NCBI GenBank assembly: GCA_027422505.1
Contig: JAPQWV010000485.1
Location: 248,001 to 312,000, forward strand
Reading direction: 5' to 3'
DNA length: 64,000 bases
Origin: Craterostigma plantagineum
Taxonomy: Eukaryota; Streptophyta; Magnoliopsida; Lamiales; Linderniaceae
Shown here: piece after piece, positions 37,448 through 48,261 of the stretch
How the letters are laid out: the number at the start of each line of letters is the position of its first letter
Position numbering within the stretch: the first letter of the stretch is position 1
Position numbers and translations under genes: made by a program
The notes under the pieces: generated by a model
Told to the model about the DNA's origin: nothing
The model's input: the letters and a program-made list of their open reading frames with translations, nothing else
Database searches by the model: none

Positions 37448-37922
37448 TGTCGACATAATAAGGCCAGATGGCCTTTTGGAATGGTCAAAGAAGCAACAAT
37501 GTCAAAGTACTGCTGAAGACTTTGTAATGTGTTCAAATTAACAAATGAGGTAAGCACTTACCTCATTTGCTCAAGCTAGAATGCCTATAAATAGGCCATG
37601 AGAGCAAACGATGAGTGCATCCCACATATAAAATAAAAGAGAGATCAGAGAGGAGAGAAAATAGAGAGAAATAAAAAATAGAGAGTTTGTCGGGTATTTT
37701 CTCCGACTATAAAGAGAGAGTTTGAGGGTTTTCTCCTTTATAGATTGAGAGGTTGTAACTCCTATATTTTTCCTCTATAGTGGATTCTTCTTCCTTGCCC
37801 GTGGTTTTTACCCCGATTTGTTTGGGGGTTTTCCACGTTAAATCTCAGTGTCCACATTTTATCTTTAATTGTTCAAATATAAGCCGCAGTATTACTCGAC
37901 CGGGTCCGCTGCTACGCCAACA
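37448..37922 (+). repeat. 3' LTR of the young copia element
   Basis: Identical to the 5' LTR apart from one base; no indels. Confidence 0.97.
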
Positions 37923-38415
37923 TTAGGAGCCAAAATCGACAGACAAAAATGACATGGTTGCGTTTTTCTGTCATTTTTTTGGGTAGGGTTTGGTTTCTTC
38001 GATGGTTGTCTTATTATTTCTTATTAAACCTTGGTTAAAGTGTAATAAACAATACCTATAAGGGGCAAATTTGTCATAAAGGTACCTTCTACTAAAAACG
38101 ATTTCAGATGGGTACCTATATATACCATCTGGATTGCTATTCACCGCCCCCTTTTTCCTAGTCATCGCCCCCTAAAGGGCTGAAAAAAGACAAAATTGCC
38201 CTTTTGAATTAAATTTTTTATTAAAAGTCATTTTCCAGACAACAATTTTCATATAGCAATTAAACATTCAAATCAGACTCAAACAAAACAAAAAAAACAT
38301 TCAAATCGCAATCAATCATTCAAATCAGACTCAAACAAAACAAAACAAATTAACGTAAAATTCGTTCGTACGAATGTGAATTATCGAACTTGATTCGATC
38401 ACGCGCGAAAAAAGT

Positions 38416-38697
38416 CCCGACCGAAAAACAATCTCGTCTTTTCGGGTCGGACCGAAAAATAATTTCGGCCACATCAAGGTAGGACCGAAACAGTATTTCG
38501 GTCGTACCTTGAAGAGGCCGAAAAAACATTTCGGCCGTGATGGTCCAGACCGAAATTGTGTTTCGGTCGTGACTGTTCCGACCGAAATTATGTTTCGGTC
38601 GGAACTGTTATGACCGAAAATACATTTCGGCCGGATCCGCCCGGGCCGAAAAAAATTTTCGGCCGGCTCCTATAGTGGCCGAAATTTCTCTTCGGCT
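38416..38697. repeat. Run of nine CCGAAA...TTTCGG palindromes
   Basis: Nine successive inverted repeats with arms of 8-16 bases and 4-9-base spacers, almost back to back. The best is at 38576-38604: TTCCGACCGAAA and TTTCGGTCGGAA around five bases. Spacer sequences between palindromes differ, so the array is not a simple recent tandem expansion. Confidence 0.85.
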
Positions 38698-38710
38698 ATG
38701 TATATATATA

Positions 38711-39047
38711 TATTTTTAATTCGATTATTTAATTAGATTATTTAATTAGATTATTTAATTAGATTATTTAATTGGATTATTTTGTATTATTTAATTCGAT
38801 TATTTAATTAGATTATTTAATTAGATTATTTAATTGGATTATTTAATTAGATTATTTAATTGGATTATTTGATTAGATTATTTAATTGGATTATTTTGTA
38901 TTATTTAATTCGATTATTTAATTGGATTATTTAATTAGATTATTTAATTGGATTATTTAATTAGATTATTTAATTGGATTATTTAATTAGATTATTTAAT
39001 TGGATTATTTAATTAGATTATTTAATTGTTATTATTTTGTATTATTA
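38711..39047. repeat. 13-bp minisatellite (ATTATTTAATTAG)n
   Basis: About 25 near-perfect copies of a 13-base AT-rich unit alternate between AATTAG and AATTGG, with a longer TTTTGTATTATTTAATTCG variant interspersed at least twice. Confidence 0.9.
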
Positions 39048-39214
39048 ATTTTTTTATAACTATTTTGTAATATTACGGGTCCTAAAAGACTCAACCCGGC
39101 CGGGTCCGGGTCAGGTCTCGGGTCCAGCCAACCCCCGCCCGATCCCCGACCCGAAACCCGTCCCGGTTATTTTTTCGTTATATATTTATATATATGTCAT
39201 AATTGTTAATAAAA

Positions 39215-39285
39215 AGCTATGTAGTCCAATGGATAAGTACTTTCTTTATCAAGTACAGGTTATGGGTTCAATCCCTAAATACTAC
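39215..39285 (+). other. tRNA-like sequence (pseudo-tRNA or SINE head)
   Basis: An A-box-like TAGTCCAATGG at 39222, an anticodon-like stem GTACTT/AAGTAC around an 8-base loop, and a B box GGTTCAATCCC at 39265-39275 are present. The acceptor stem does not pair well, so this is not a functional tRNA. It could be the head of a SINE. Confidence 0.4.
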
Positions 39286-39970
39286 TATATATGTTGAGTT
39301 TTTATAAATTACAATAAAAAATAAAAAAAACGAAAAAGTGAAAATTAATCGGGTCTGGTGGGCCGAACTGAAATTTCGGGCAAAGAAAAACTAACTAAAT
39401 ATATAATTCTGGTACAAAATAGCGAAAACTACATACAAAAATAAATTCGAACGATCGATAGATAAAGAAATTCGAACGAAATTTTAGACCGGGCTGTGCA
39501 CGGGCCGAACCGAAATTTCATAAGGGCAAAAACGTCTTTTTTCAGCCCTTTAGGGGGGCGGTGACTAGTAAAAAGGGGGCGATAAATAGTAACTCCCTGT
39601 AACATTTTACTGACAAGGTACTGAGACGTTTTTATTTCATAGCAATGGGTATTTAATTGTCCCCTAATAATAATTTGAACGCCAAAAAGGAAGATTGAAA
39701 TTCGATTAACTTGCAATGATAGATCTGTTTCAATCTTTCACGTATTGATAACCTGGGATTACTGTTTTTGTTTTCTTCATTTTGTAGGGTTTGATTGCCG
39801 ATTTGATTTTTGATCGTGGTTTTCTCTTTCGACGACTCTTAGTTGGAATTTGAAATCTTGACGTTCTGGTGAGTCGAAAAGCGAACAGATCGGTGTATTA
39901 ATTAGTCGTGATTTTAGGGTTTTTGTATCGGTTTGTTTAGAACTAATTGCAGTCGGTGTGAGTGGCTGAG

Positions 39971-41651
39971 ATGAACGAACAACAAGCAATGATGAATCAA
40001 GCGCCGCAACAACAGCAATTGCAGTTGATGAGCATGAGTCAGAACGCGATGACTATGAATCAGATGAATCCCCAGCCTCAACCTCAGGTAATTAATGAAT
40101 ATGTATAAACCTCTTTATTCAGCTTCTTATAGTGCTTTATCTCAATTTGGATTATCAACTTTTGTATCTCTTTGGGCAGATGGTACCGATGAATCGAAAC
40201 TACGGTATGTGGGCAGCTCCTCTTCCGCAATTTCAGAACCCTAACCTCTCTAACCCCAATCCTGGTTCCATTAAACCACTGCCACCTTATCATAAATCTT
40301 TGGGACCTAGGAATAATTGGAAGGGTAAACGGATGAACAAAACGAATGATAATAGGAGAAAAGACTTCACGCAAAACCTGATTACTGGTTCCAGTGGAAT
40401 TCCCGGAGGTGTTGGAAATATGATTGGAGCTGTTGGAGGTGTTGGAAATATGATTGGAACTGGTGGCAGCGTCGGGAATTGAACTTTGGCAATTATCAGC
40501 CGCCTGGTTTGAATGATTTGCAGCGTCAGAATAGGCTGAAGACTAGGAAATTCTTTCCGAAGAAAAAGTTCAATAACAACAATAAAAAAATGGGTTATAA
40601 TAAGACCGTTGGCGGGGCTAACAGGCGCAATTATAACAACTATTATGGTAATAGGTCTGCTCCCTATGCTCCTAGGAACACAACTTCATTCTTAATCAGG
40701 GCTAAAAAGAGCGGTGGCATTGCATCATTGGTGTCTCCATCTCCTGGTACTCCAGCTGTTTTGCCGACTCCAATTTTCTCTCCATCTAGGGAGGCTTTGG
40801 TGGACACGGCGAAGGAAGAATGGGGTGTGGATGGGTATGGATCGATGAAGGGCTTCATTAGGTTGAGATCTTCCCCTGGGCATGAAGATAACGAGGAAGA
40901 TGATGGAGGGTCTAGCGAGAGCGATGTCGAGGAGCACCTTGAAGTGGAGAGGAGATTGGACCAAGACTTGAGTCAGTTTGAGATGGTATTCAAACCCAAC
41001 AGTGCTGGTGGGATGGAGTATCACAACGTGTTGGAAAACAGGGTCGATGATCAGGATACTCATATTGCACAGTTGGAAGAGGAAAACCTTATTTTGAAGG
41101 AAAGATTGTTCTTGATGGAGAGGGAGTTGGGGGATCTGAGGAGAAGGTTGCAGTTCTTGGAGAGGAGGGGAAATGGTATGGAGGAGGTGCTGGAGGATGA
41201 TGATTCTGAGAATGATACTGAGAGCCATGAGGAGGAAGTCCATTCCATGGAGGACAATAACGAGGAGTCCAACGAAGACAATATGCATCATTGAAAAAGG
41301 AGCTCTAAAGTGAAAATGCCCGATGCTTTGAACACTGCTGAGGCCTATGCTGAGGTGGAGAAGAATGCTACTTTAGGACATAAAGCTAGCGAAGTGATCA
41401 AAGATGAAAAGGATGTGAGTTTACGAATGCTGAAGGGCGAAAAGACTCCTCAAATGAGGAGTTTAAGGCGGGGGAGAAATCTGAAGCAACCGAAAATTCA
41501 GAAGAGAATAACTGTGGGGATTGATTTGTCTGCTTTAACATTAGCTAAGAATGATGATATGGAATCGTCTGGTCGTGTGATCATGGGACGAGATCATATA
41601 GAAGAGGCTGGAATTGCCAACCCTATTCTGGAAGTGGATGTTGATAACTGA
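39971..41651 (+). CDS. Unrecognised plant protein: Gln-rich N-terminus, acidic coiled-coil middle; two frame interruptions
   Basis: Exon 1 is 39971-40087 (ATG, Gln/Met-rich MNEQQAMMNQ). A GT-AG intron to 40179 leads to exon 2 (MVPMNRNYGMWAAPLPQF). A basic Asn-rich stretch (RKFFPKKKFNNNNKKMGYN), a Ser/Pro segment, an acidic region and a coiled coil near 41060-41165 (AQLEEENLILKERLFLMERE) follow, then an acidic tail. The first frame stops at 40480 where the next has already opened, so a small intron or a one-base loss lies near 40475. TGA at 41292-41294 interrupts a frame that continues for about 115 codons to 41651. It may be a nuclear RNA-associated protein by composition only; I do not recognise the family. 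Confidence 0.65.
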
Positions 41652-41985
41652 TTAAGTGAATAGTAGCGCAGAGATGATCGCTCTTCGTGGTTTTTTCACA
41701 AGAATAATTCAGCGTGTTTGTATTGTACAGCAAATAATTGGTTTTCATGTAGGAATCATTGACCTGTGATGCATTGTGGCAAATTAGTGGAAAGAGAGAA
41801 GAGCTCGCCATGGTTTATTCCTCTTCTTGCCTTGCCCGGGTGTGCATAGGCCATGCATATCTTCCTTTGTTTTCCGCACTTTGTTTTGCAGTGTTGGTTT
41901 TGAGTCTTAGATGTGTTTGATAATGGTACACTATTTAGTGCTGAATCAAAAGTTGTATTAGTTTGAAACTTGTTTGTGACAAACA
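41652..41985 (+). other. 3' flank of the unknown gene
   Basis: T-rich sequence with no frame, consistent with a 3'UTR. Confidence 0.4.
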
Positions 41986-41988
41986 ATG

Positions 41989-42577
41989 GTGTTATGCTAC
42001 GTTTGGATCGGGGGATTTCGATTTGAAATCCAAATTTCATTCAAATCACCCGTTTGGCAACCGCTTGGATTTGGATTTCGATTTCATCCAAATCCGAGGA
42101 GAATCCGAACGCTTGTCTTTTGATGGATTTGAAATTCGATCGGAAACGGTCCGTTTTCGAAATACCGAATCTTGCCGTGATTATTTTCTTAAATAATAAT
42201 AATAATTATTATTATTATTATTTTTGACAAACGATGAGTCGAGCCGACTAGCGAGCTCGACGAACGACGAGTCGAGTCGGCCGACGAGCTCGACGACATG
42301 AGTCAAGTCAACTCGCGAGCTCGACGACCAATGAGTCGAGCCGGCTTGCGAACTCGACGACCGATGAGTCAAGTCGGCTCGCGAACTCGGTGAGCAAGCT
42401 CGAGCTCGATGACCAATGGCTCAAGCCGGCTCGAGAGCTCGAGCACATTTTGAAATTCGGATTTCCGAAATCCTAACGTTTGCCAAACGGTGGATTTGTA
42501 TTTAAAATTTGGATTTCAGAATTCATAATTTCAAATCACGGATTTCAATTCAAATACACCAATCCAAACGCAACCTT
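41989..42577. mobile_element. MITE-like element with CGTTTGGAT ends
   Basis: The ends TACGTTTGGATCGG and, reversed, TGCGTTTGGATTGG face each other, with TTAT on both outer sides as a possible short target duplication (Harbinger-like). The middle holds an ATT microsatellite (about 42187-42223) and TCGAG/CTCGCGAG-type repeats. There is no coding capacity. Confidence 0.6.
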
Positions 42578-42699
42578 ATGTAATTCGTTTTATTCAGTTT
42601 CCTCTCTTTGGGTTTTCCGTTTCTGCTTATTTTATCAGTCTTGCGCTTCATTTTTGTTGGATTGACCTTGAATCCCGATTAAAAAAATCATACTATGCT

Positions 42700-43190
42700 T
42701 TTAGCTTATTTTAAAAAGTACAAAATAAAATAAGATAAAAATCATGAATAATATATTAAAAAAAAACTCGTAAGCCGGCTTGCGAGCTTTCGAGTGTCCA
42801 CGAGTGAGCTCGAGCCGGCCGCGAACACGTGATGGGCTCGACCTCGACAAGAGCTCGTCGAGCTCGAGCCGGCTCATTCGCGAATCCATAACCACCGTCC
42901 ACCTCTTAATTATTATTATTTCATTATTATTATTATTTATTATTATAATAGTATTGTTGTACTATTATTATCAGTTACGAAAAACTCGTTACGTGCTCAA
43001 CTTTGGATTCCGAAAATAGATCATTTGACACGGAATTTCAAATTCGACGAAGTATAAGAGTTTGGATTTCCCCTCTTATTTGGGTAAAATCGAAATCCAA
43101 ATCGGTGCGATTGCCAAACGAACGATTTGGGCGAAATCCGGATTTCAAATCTAACAGATTAGGGGTTGTCAGACTCAATTCCAAACAACA
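42700..43190. repeat. Inverted relative of the left half of the MITE at 41989
   Basis: Read on the minus strand, 43170-42770 follows the same order as 42010-42440: GATTTGAAATCC, GTTTGGCAA, GATTTGGATTTCGATTT, an AAT/ATT microsatellite, then GAGCTCGA-type repeats. The two can pair over several hundred bases, with many mismatches. Confidence 0.7.
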
Positions 43191-43228
43191 TAAAACCAAA
43201 ATTTCCATGATTTTCTGTATTGTACTAA

Positions 43229-44643
43229 CTAACGCCTCATTTTCTTTAAAGGCCTACCAACCGAGGATCGAAAACTCGCCATGTACTGCGAATTAGCAGC
43301 CGCCAGCTCGCGGGGAATCGCAGCACCCGACGATTCGAGCACCTCGACAAGCTCCTTGAAAAGCCTCTTATCTTCTTCGTTCACAAAGACCATCGCCGCC
43401 CCACCTTCTGCAACCCTCCCAACCATTCTTTCATCGAATTAGGCATATCGAAAACAATCACCTGCCTCACTGCCAACAAACTGACTCCCCGCACCAAAAT
43501 CCCAGTCGCCACGAGCACTTCAGCTTCGCCGACCAAGAACGAACTCATCGCATCCCTCATTTCCTTCCCAGTCGTGTATGTAATCGCCTCGCAGAGCGCC
43601 GAGCCTCGAGCCCACGAAAACCACGACGGGCGGCTTGAAGTGCTGTTCGCTCATCAGCACGTCGAAGAGCTTCTGTTTCTTCTTCTTCGACTCGACCCAT
43701 ATCGCAGTTTGCTTAACCGCTCGATTGGGCTTGCTGGGATTTCTTCCTACGGAGATAAAGGCGATGCCTTCCGCCATAAAGGTTGCAGCTTTTTCGACCT
43801 CTTTTGAGACGTGGCAGAGTACATCAGCACTTGGGGCCGAGACAGAGCCTGGAAAATCTGAGTAGCTTGGTCGCGAAATCCACGTTCGATCATGCAGTCG
43901 ACTTCGTCGAGGACGAGAACTGAGACGCTGCCCAAATCGAAGTCGTGCTTCGTGAGTAGGTCTATTAGCCTGCCCGGCGTGCCCACGATCATCGACGCGC
44001 CTTTTTCCAGGCGGTGGACTTGGCCCGCCATTGGGTCGCCCCCGATTACTAAAGCTGTCTTGAAGGGAAGGCCTCTGCCCAGAATCTTGGCCTGCTCTAC
44101 GACCTGTATGCAGAGCTCTCTAGTAGGAGCGAGGACGATCGCCCGAGGCTTCTGTTTATCGGTTTCTAGCTTTGAGCAGTGAGAAACTATAGGGACTAGG
44201 TTTTGCCCGACCCAGTCTGGGCTGAGACGAGGAGGCTTTGGCCGGCCAAAGCTGCTGGGATTGCCTGCATTTGAACGGGCGTAGGCATTTCGTAGCCAAG
44301 TTCTGAAGGAGCCTTTGTGGAAGATAGCAAGAATTGAAGGATAGAATGGGGCTGGGAACGCTATTTCGTCCCTTTACGGATATGTCGAGTTTCTTCCTCA
44401 GAAGTTCGTTTTGGTCGTGTTGATGAATTTGGTTCGATTTTCGAGCTTACCGTTTTCGTCTCTGACGTAGAAGCAGTCGTCTATCGCGGGTAGCTTGGCT
44501 TTCGTGAAAGGAGTTTTCTGCCTATTTGCGGTTTGGGCGAGTAAGATTCGCTTGCATTCGAGGCTGCAAATATCGTCGTCAGTTTCGTCGCATATGTATT
44601 CGCCGTATCGACCACATATGATGCATGTCGATTCTCCCGGCAA
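43229..44643 (-). pseudogene. DEAD-box RNA helicase 41-like, degenerate
   Basis: An N-terminal zf-HIT finger (CIICGRYGEYICDETDDDIC, then SLECK) is joined to a DEAD-box core, the layout of plant RH41. Motifs seen on the minus strand: AQTGSGKT (I), VLAPTRELCIQ (Ia), GTPGRL, VLDEVDCM (DEAD replaced by DEVD as in RH41), YSATS (III), and a C-terminus with AAMVFVNEEDKRLFKEL and ESSGAAIPREL. A stop follows AQTGSGKT near 44190 and frames change near 43790, 43590 and 43430; the HxxGRxxR motif VI is largely lost. No introns are visible, and the first codons before the zinc finger are missing. Confidence 0.85.
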
Positions 44644-44681
44644 ATATTTAAAAAAAAAAGAAAAAATTACAAATATTTAAA

Positions 44682-44754
44682 TGGAGATGCGGGGTATCGA
44701 TCCCCGTACCTCTCGCATGCTAAGCGAGCGCTCTACCATCTGAGCTACATCCCC
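44682..44754 (-). tRNA. tRNA-Ala (anticodon AGC)
   Basis: On the minus strand it reads GGGGATGTAGCTCAGATGGT onward and forms a full cloverleaf: acceptor GGGGATG/CATCTCC with one G-U pair, D arm GCTC/GAGC, anticodon arm CTCGC-TTAGCAT-GCGAG and T arm CGGGG/CCCCG. It has discriminator A, no intron, and a T run (minus strand, about 44660-44651) as pol III terminator. It looks functional. Confidence 0.97.
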
Positions 44755-45366
44755 AACTGTTAAAGCCAATATATTAACATAGTAATGTATACTAAGTTGC
44801 AATAATAATCCACGTCACGTAGTGCCAGCGCGTAGTTACTGTATCAATTGTCGTTCTTCTCCTTCAATTCCATTACTCTCATATCTAAGCTTCGAGCCAG
44901 ATCCGAATTCGATTAAAACTCTAGAAAAACACTTCAACTCCTTCCACCAATTCCTCCCAACGAAGCCATCTCCTTCTTCTCGGCTCAATTCACTTAGAGC
45001 GAACATTCTCACCGTTCAAAACCTCATCTTTGTCGTCACAAACCATCCATTATCAGGATTTTTCTGGGACCAAGCCAGCAGTTTTGTTTGAGCTGGACAC
45101 GGATATCTGAATTTTCTTACGCTGAGTACATCTTGGATCGCTGACGGCCATTCGTTTTTTTTTTGTTTTCTTTTTGGCGTTAATAGGATGAAGGCTTTGA
45201 GAAGGGTAGAGTAATCATAAATTCACTTGTCTGTGTCTTAATAATGCATAATATAGTTGAAATGCTACTTTACTTCATTCAAATATGCTTTGTCTTTATG
45301 GTACATTGAAATAAGTTGTTTGCTCTTCCATTGAGGATTAACTATCTGCCAAGTGGACGCATTTCT
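44755..45366. other. Region upstream of the SET-domain fragment; no clear gene
   Basis: A frame at 44822-45091 (MPARSYCINCRSSPSIPLLS) is open but unrecognised. It could be 5'UTR or a first exon of the ASHH3-like gene now separated by the retrotransposon at 45367-48850. Confidence 0.35.
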
Positions 45367-46662
45367 TGTTGGGTCCAGCCATGCCAACCACTACAAGATG
45401 GAGACCAACATGTGCATTAAAGAAAGCCAATCATGGAGAAATGACAATGCACTCACATATTGTTATTTGGCATCTTGTTTGTATCATTGCCTATAAAAAG
45501 TAGGGATGGCAATGGGCCAGGTACAGACCCGGACCCGCTTCGGACCCGCCCCTAATGGGCTGGGTATTTTTAAAATAATCGGGTATGGGGCGGGTTATGG
45601 ATTTTTATCCTTATACCCGGCCGGGTCTGGGGCGGGTCGCGGGTCTAGTCCACCCCGGCCCGGGACCCGATCCGGGACCCGACCCGCATAAAATATTAAT
45701 TTAATTTTTATATTATATATTTTATGTATACAATAATACAAACTAGGTTTTGTGTCTTTCTTCAACAGCCGTTCTATTCATCACTTCAACAGCCACACCA
45801 CACCACCACCCATCATCAGCGGCGTCACCATCGGCCGGCCCACCAGCAGCGACACCATCGGCGGCCCCCACCAGCAGCGACACCATCGGCGCCCCCACGT
45901 CAGCTGCGACACAGCAGCCCCCCACGTCAGCTGCGACACCGCCCATTTTAGTTTGTTTTGATTTTAATTGATGAGTAATTTTGTCTATCACTTGGTTTTT
46001 ATTATGTATTTGAATTGGGAAAAAAATTGATGTTTGAAAATTTAAGAACTGGTCTCAATCAAAAATATTATATTTAGGCGGGTCTGACCCGTTTATTACG
46101 GGTCTCGGGGAGGGGCGGGGCGGGTTTTCCACGAGCCGGGTCGGGCCGGGTAACGGGTCCAGTAAAAATTAAATGGGGCGGGTCCCGGGTCTTGCCAAAC
46201 CCAGTTCAGACCCGACCCATTGCCATCCCTAATAAAAAGGCACGAGGCCTCATTGAGGATAGCACCCCAAATCAGATTAAGAGAGAGCGAGTAAGAGAGA
46301 GAGGTGAGGGAAAATGAGAAGAAAAAGAAAAAAAAAAAAAAGAAATCTTGTCCGGGTGGATAAGGGTGAGAGCGGGTGTAGTTTTTACAAGGTAGTTGAG
46401 AGTGGGTACAAAAACATTATCCGGGTGGGTAAGGGGTCTCGAGTTTGGTTTAAACACGAGCGTTATTTTGTACGGTGTAATTCTCAAATATAGTAAAACT
46501 ATTGTCTCTCCGTGGAGGTAGGCGGTATTGGCCGAACCACGTAAAAATCTTGGTGTTCTCTCGGTGTCATTTTCGGCTTTATTAATATCCCGATAAATTG
46601 TCGTGTGGTCTGAATACAACTACTGCTGACACAAAATTAAATATTACCGCTCAACCCCAATA
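45367..46662 (+). repeat. 5' LTR of the non-autonomous element, with nested hAT
   Basis: About 557 bases once the 739-base hAT insertion and duplicated site are removed. It ends CCCCAATA against CCCCAGCG in the other LTR, so both have drifted from TG...CA. Confidence 0.85.
45501..46231. mobile_element. Non-autonomous hAT element, 731 bp, TSD ATAAAAAG
   Basis: ATAAAAAG is at 45493-45500 and 46232-46239. The ends are TAGGGATGGCAATGGG and CCCATTGCCATCCCTA. Subterminal GGGTC/GACCC and GGCGGGT repeats are dense on both sides. The middle has CCACCAGCAGCGACACCATC-type short tandem repeats (45800-45945). No transposase is present; the hit is near the LTR's TATA region. Confidence 0.92.
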
Positions 46663-46664
46663 AG

Positions 46665-46677
46665 TCGTATCAGAGCC
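46665..46677 (+). other. Degenerate primer binding site
   Basis: TCGTATCAGAGCC, one base from the iMet consensus, two bases after the LTR. Confidence 0.75.
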
Positions 46678-47397
46678 AAACCCTGATGGTATTGTGAGTA
46701 TGCTATGTGGTTGCACCTGTGTCTGATCTTCCACATCAGAAAAGATATCAGAAGGAAACATCGATCGTGGGGAGCCAATGTCAGAGCGAGGTTCAACGGG
46801 TGATGCCTTGTGCTGAAGAAATGATGGTACAAGATGGACGTTGATGGGATGCTCGGTGTCGGGCGGAGCTTGTGCGGCGGTGGAGTTTTGGCGAGTTATG
46901 GCAATAGTGCTGTGAGGCAGGTCGTTAGCCTTTCCTGGGAAATATCTGATCAGTACTATTTGGGCCGGGTTGTTGAATCTCTGCAAGGATAATAACGACG
47001 GATGACAGCAAATTGCGACAGTGTGTTGGTGCGAGAGGTTTCACTCTTCGGCAGAGAAGAGTGAAGGATGTGTTCGTCAAGGCTGGTTCATAGGCTTTGA
47101 TGGGAGACGAGGAAAAGTCGGAGTAAATGACGAAATATTTGGGGTCATGATGTGTCGGAGAGGAAGAAGTAAGGCCCTCTTGCTTCTTACATCGCTTCAT
47201 GATTCTGGTGATAATTTGATCACAACCATCCGGTACGAGACGGTGCAGACGGTAGATGTGGAGTCAACTCTTTTGGAGCAAGAAAAGAGAAGGCGGTCAA
47301 ATTATGGTGATAGTCGGACGTTGGCTATCTTTCAGAGTGAATCATAGAGGCAGGTGATACGCCAAGGGATTGGGGACAACAGCAGGTCCAAATCCAG

Positions 47398-47862
47398 GTG
47401 GCGGGAAGGGCCTGTGATGCTACAAATGTTGTGAGCCGGGACACATCAGGAGAACGGTCCGACTTGGAGGAAGGACATACGGCTAGGAAATGCCACAATG
47501 GCGGTAGTACACGGTTTATCTTGGAGACGTTCTCACAGTCTCTAATGATGGCGCTCGTTCTCAGGAAGAAGGATATTAAATTCGGGTTTGCTCCAAGAGA
47601 ATATTTTGATGTGTTTCGGAAAATGCGAACGGTTTTTCGATCTCCATGGGCCGATGGATATCGTTGTGTTGTTCGGTGTGTTGGAACGGGGAAGATCAAA
47701 ATGGTTGACGGAGCGGTACGCATTTTGGATGGTGTGACATTGTCTCAAAGTTGCGTAGAATTTAATATTCTTGAGCCAGTCAGGTTCCAGGGCTATGGAG
47801 TTTTCATAGCAGAGGAAGTATGGGAAAATCACACATGGTGGAAATGGTCCTACCAAAAGTGA
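47398..47862 (+). pseudogene. Copia gag/protease remnant
   Basis: In one frame CYKCCEPGHIRR and in the next EEGHTARKC look like decayed zinc-knuckle sequence. Downstream GTGKIKMVDGAVRILDGV resembles the region after the copia protease that precedes the integrase. No pol follows. It is carried by the element at 45367-48850. Confidence 0.6.
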
Positions 47863-48261
47863 GAAGAGTGAGGAAGTTTGTATCGTCTGCATGTGAGTAT
47901 GGTACATAATACTCCGAATTCGATGGGTTCACGAAAAACGCGCTCACGTGGTGGAAAGGCAGATGATCGTGAGAAGGGAAGTCCTGCTGGTGAAGGAGTT
48001 GCATCGAAGTCCCTCTTCGGGAGTCGACGGGTATAGTCAGTCGGCTGACAGTTGCACATAGGATTGGCCGCTGAGTGAGTCAAGTGGTGTAGGACCGGTA
48101 ATCTTGATTCGGTTTATGTGTAGCTGGTACAAAGAAGGCCAATGGACGTTCGTGATAATTACGAACGGGTTACTCTCAAGTTCAGACTCACTGAAATAAG
48201 CGTTTGACGATGATGAAGATGATGGTGAGACGAATGTCGAATGTGGTTGGAGGGGGAGAAT

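Larger units (their letters stand above)
32810..37922 (+). mobile_element. Young Ty1/copia LTR retrotransposon, TSD TTAGG
   Basis: LTRs of 475 bases (32810-33284 and 37448-37922) differ at one position (GGCTAGA against GGCCAGA). TTAGG stands at 32805-32809 and 37923-37927. An iMet primer site and a polypurine tract are in place. The protein is closest in type to Tnt1/Tork elements. The insertion must be recent. Confidence 0.97.
38040..39670. mobile_element. Non-autonomous TIR element, ends approximate
   Basis: About 38138-38195 (CACCGCCCCCTTTTTCCTAG, then AAAGGGCTGAAAAAAGAC) is inverted at about 39525-39592. There is looser inverted similarity further out, ending near TTAAATACCC at 39645. 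The interior has no transposase; it holds the palindrome array, a 13-bp minisatellite and a tRNA-like sequence. I found no clear target duplication. Mutator or Harbinger type is possible. Confidence 0.6.

Noticed and set aside
26087..39672. One giant element bounded by inverted TTAAATACCCATT motifs
   Set aside because: The motif match is short, no target duplication was found, and at least two independent elements lie between; kept only as a remark.
45506..45991. Pro/Thr/Ala-rich overlapping frames on both strands
   Set aside because: All arise from CCACCAGCAGCGACACC-type short repeats inside a hAT element.
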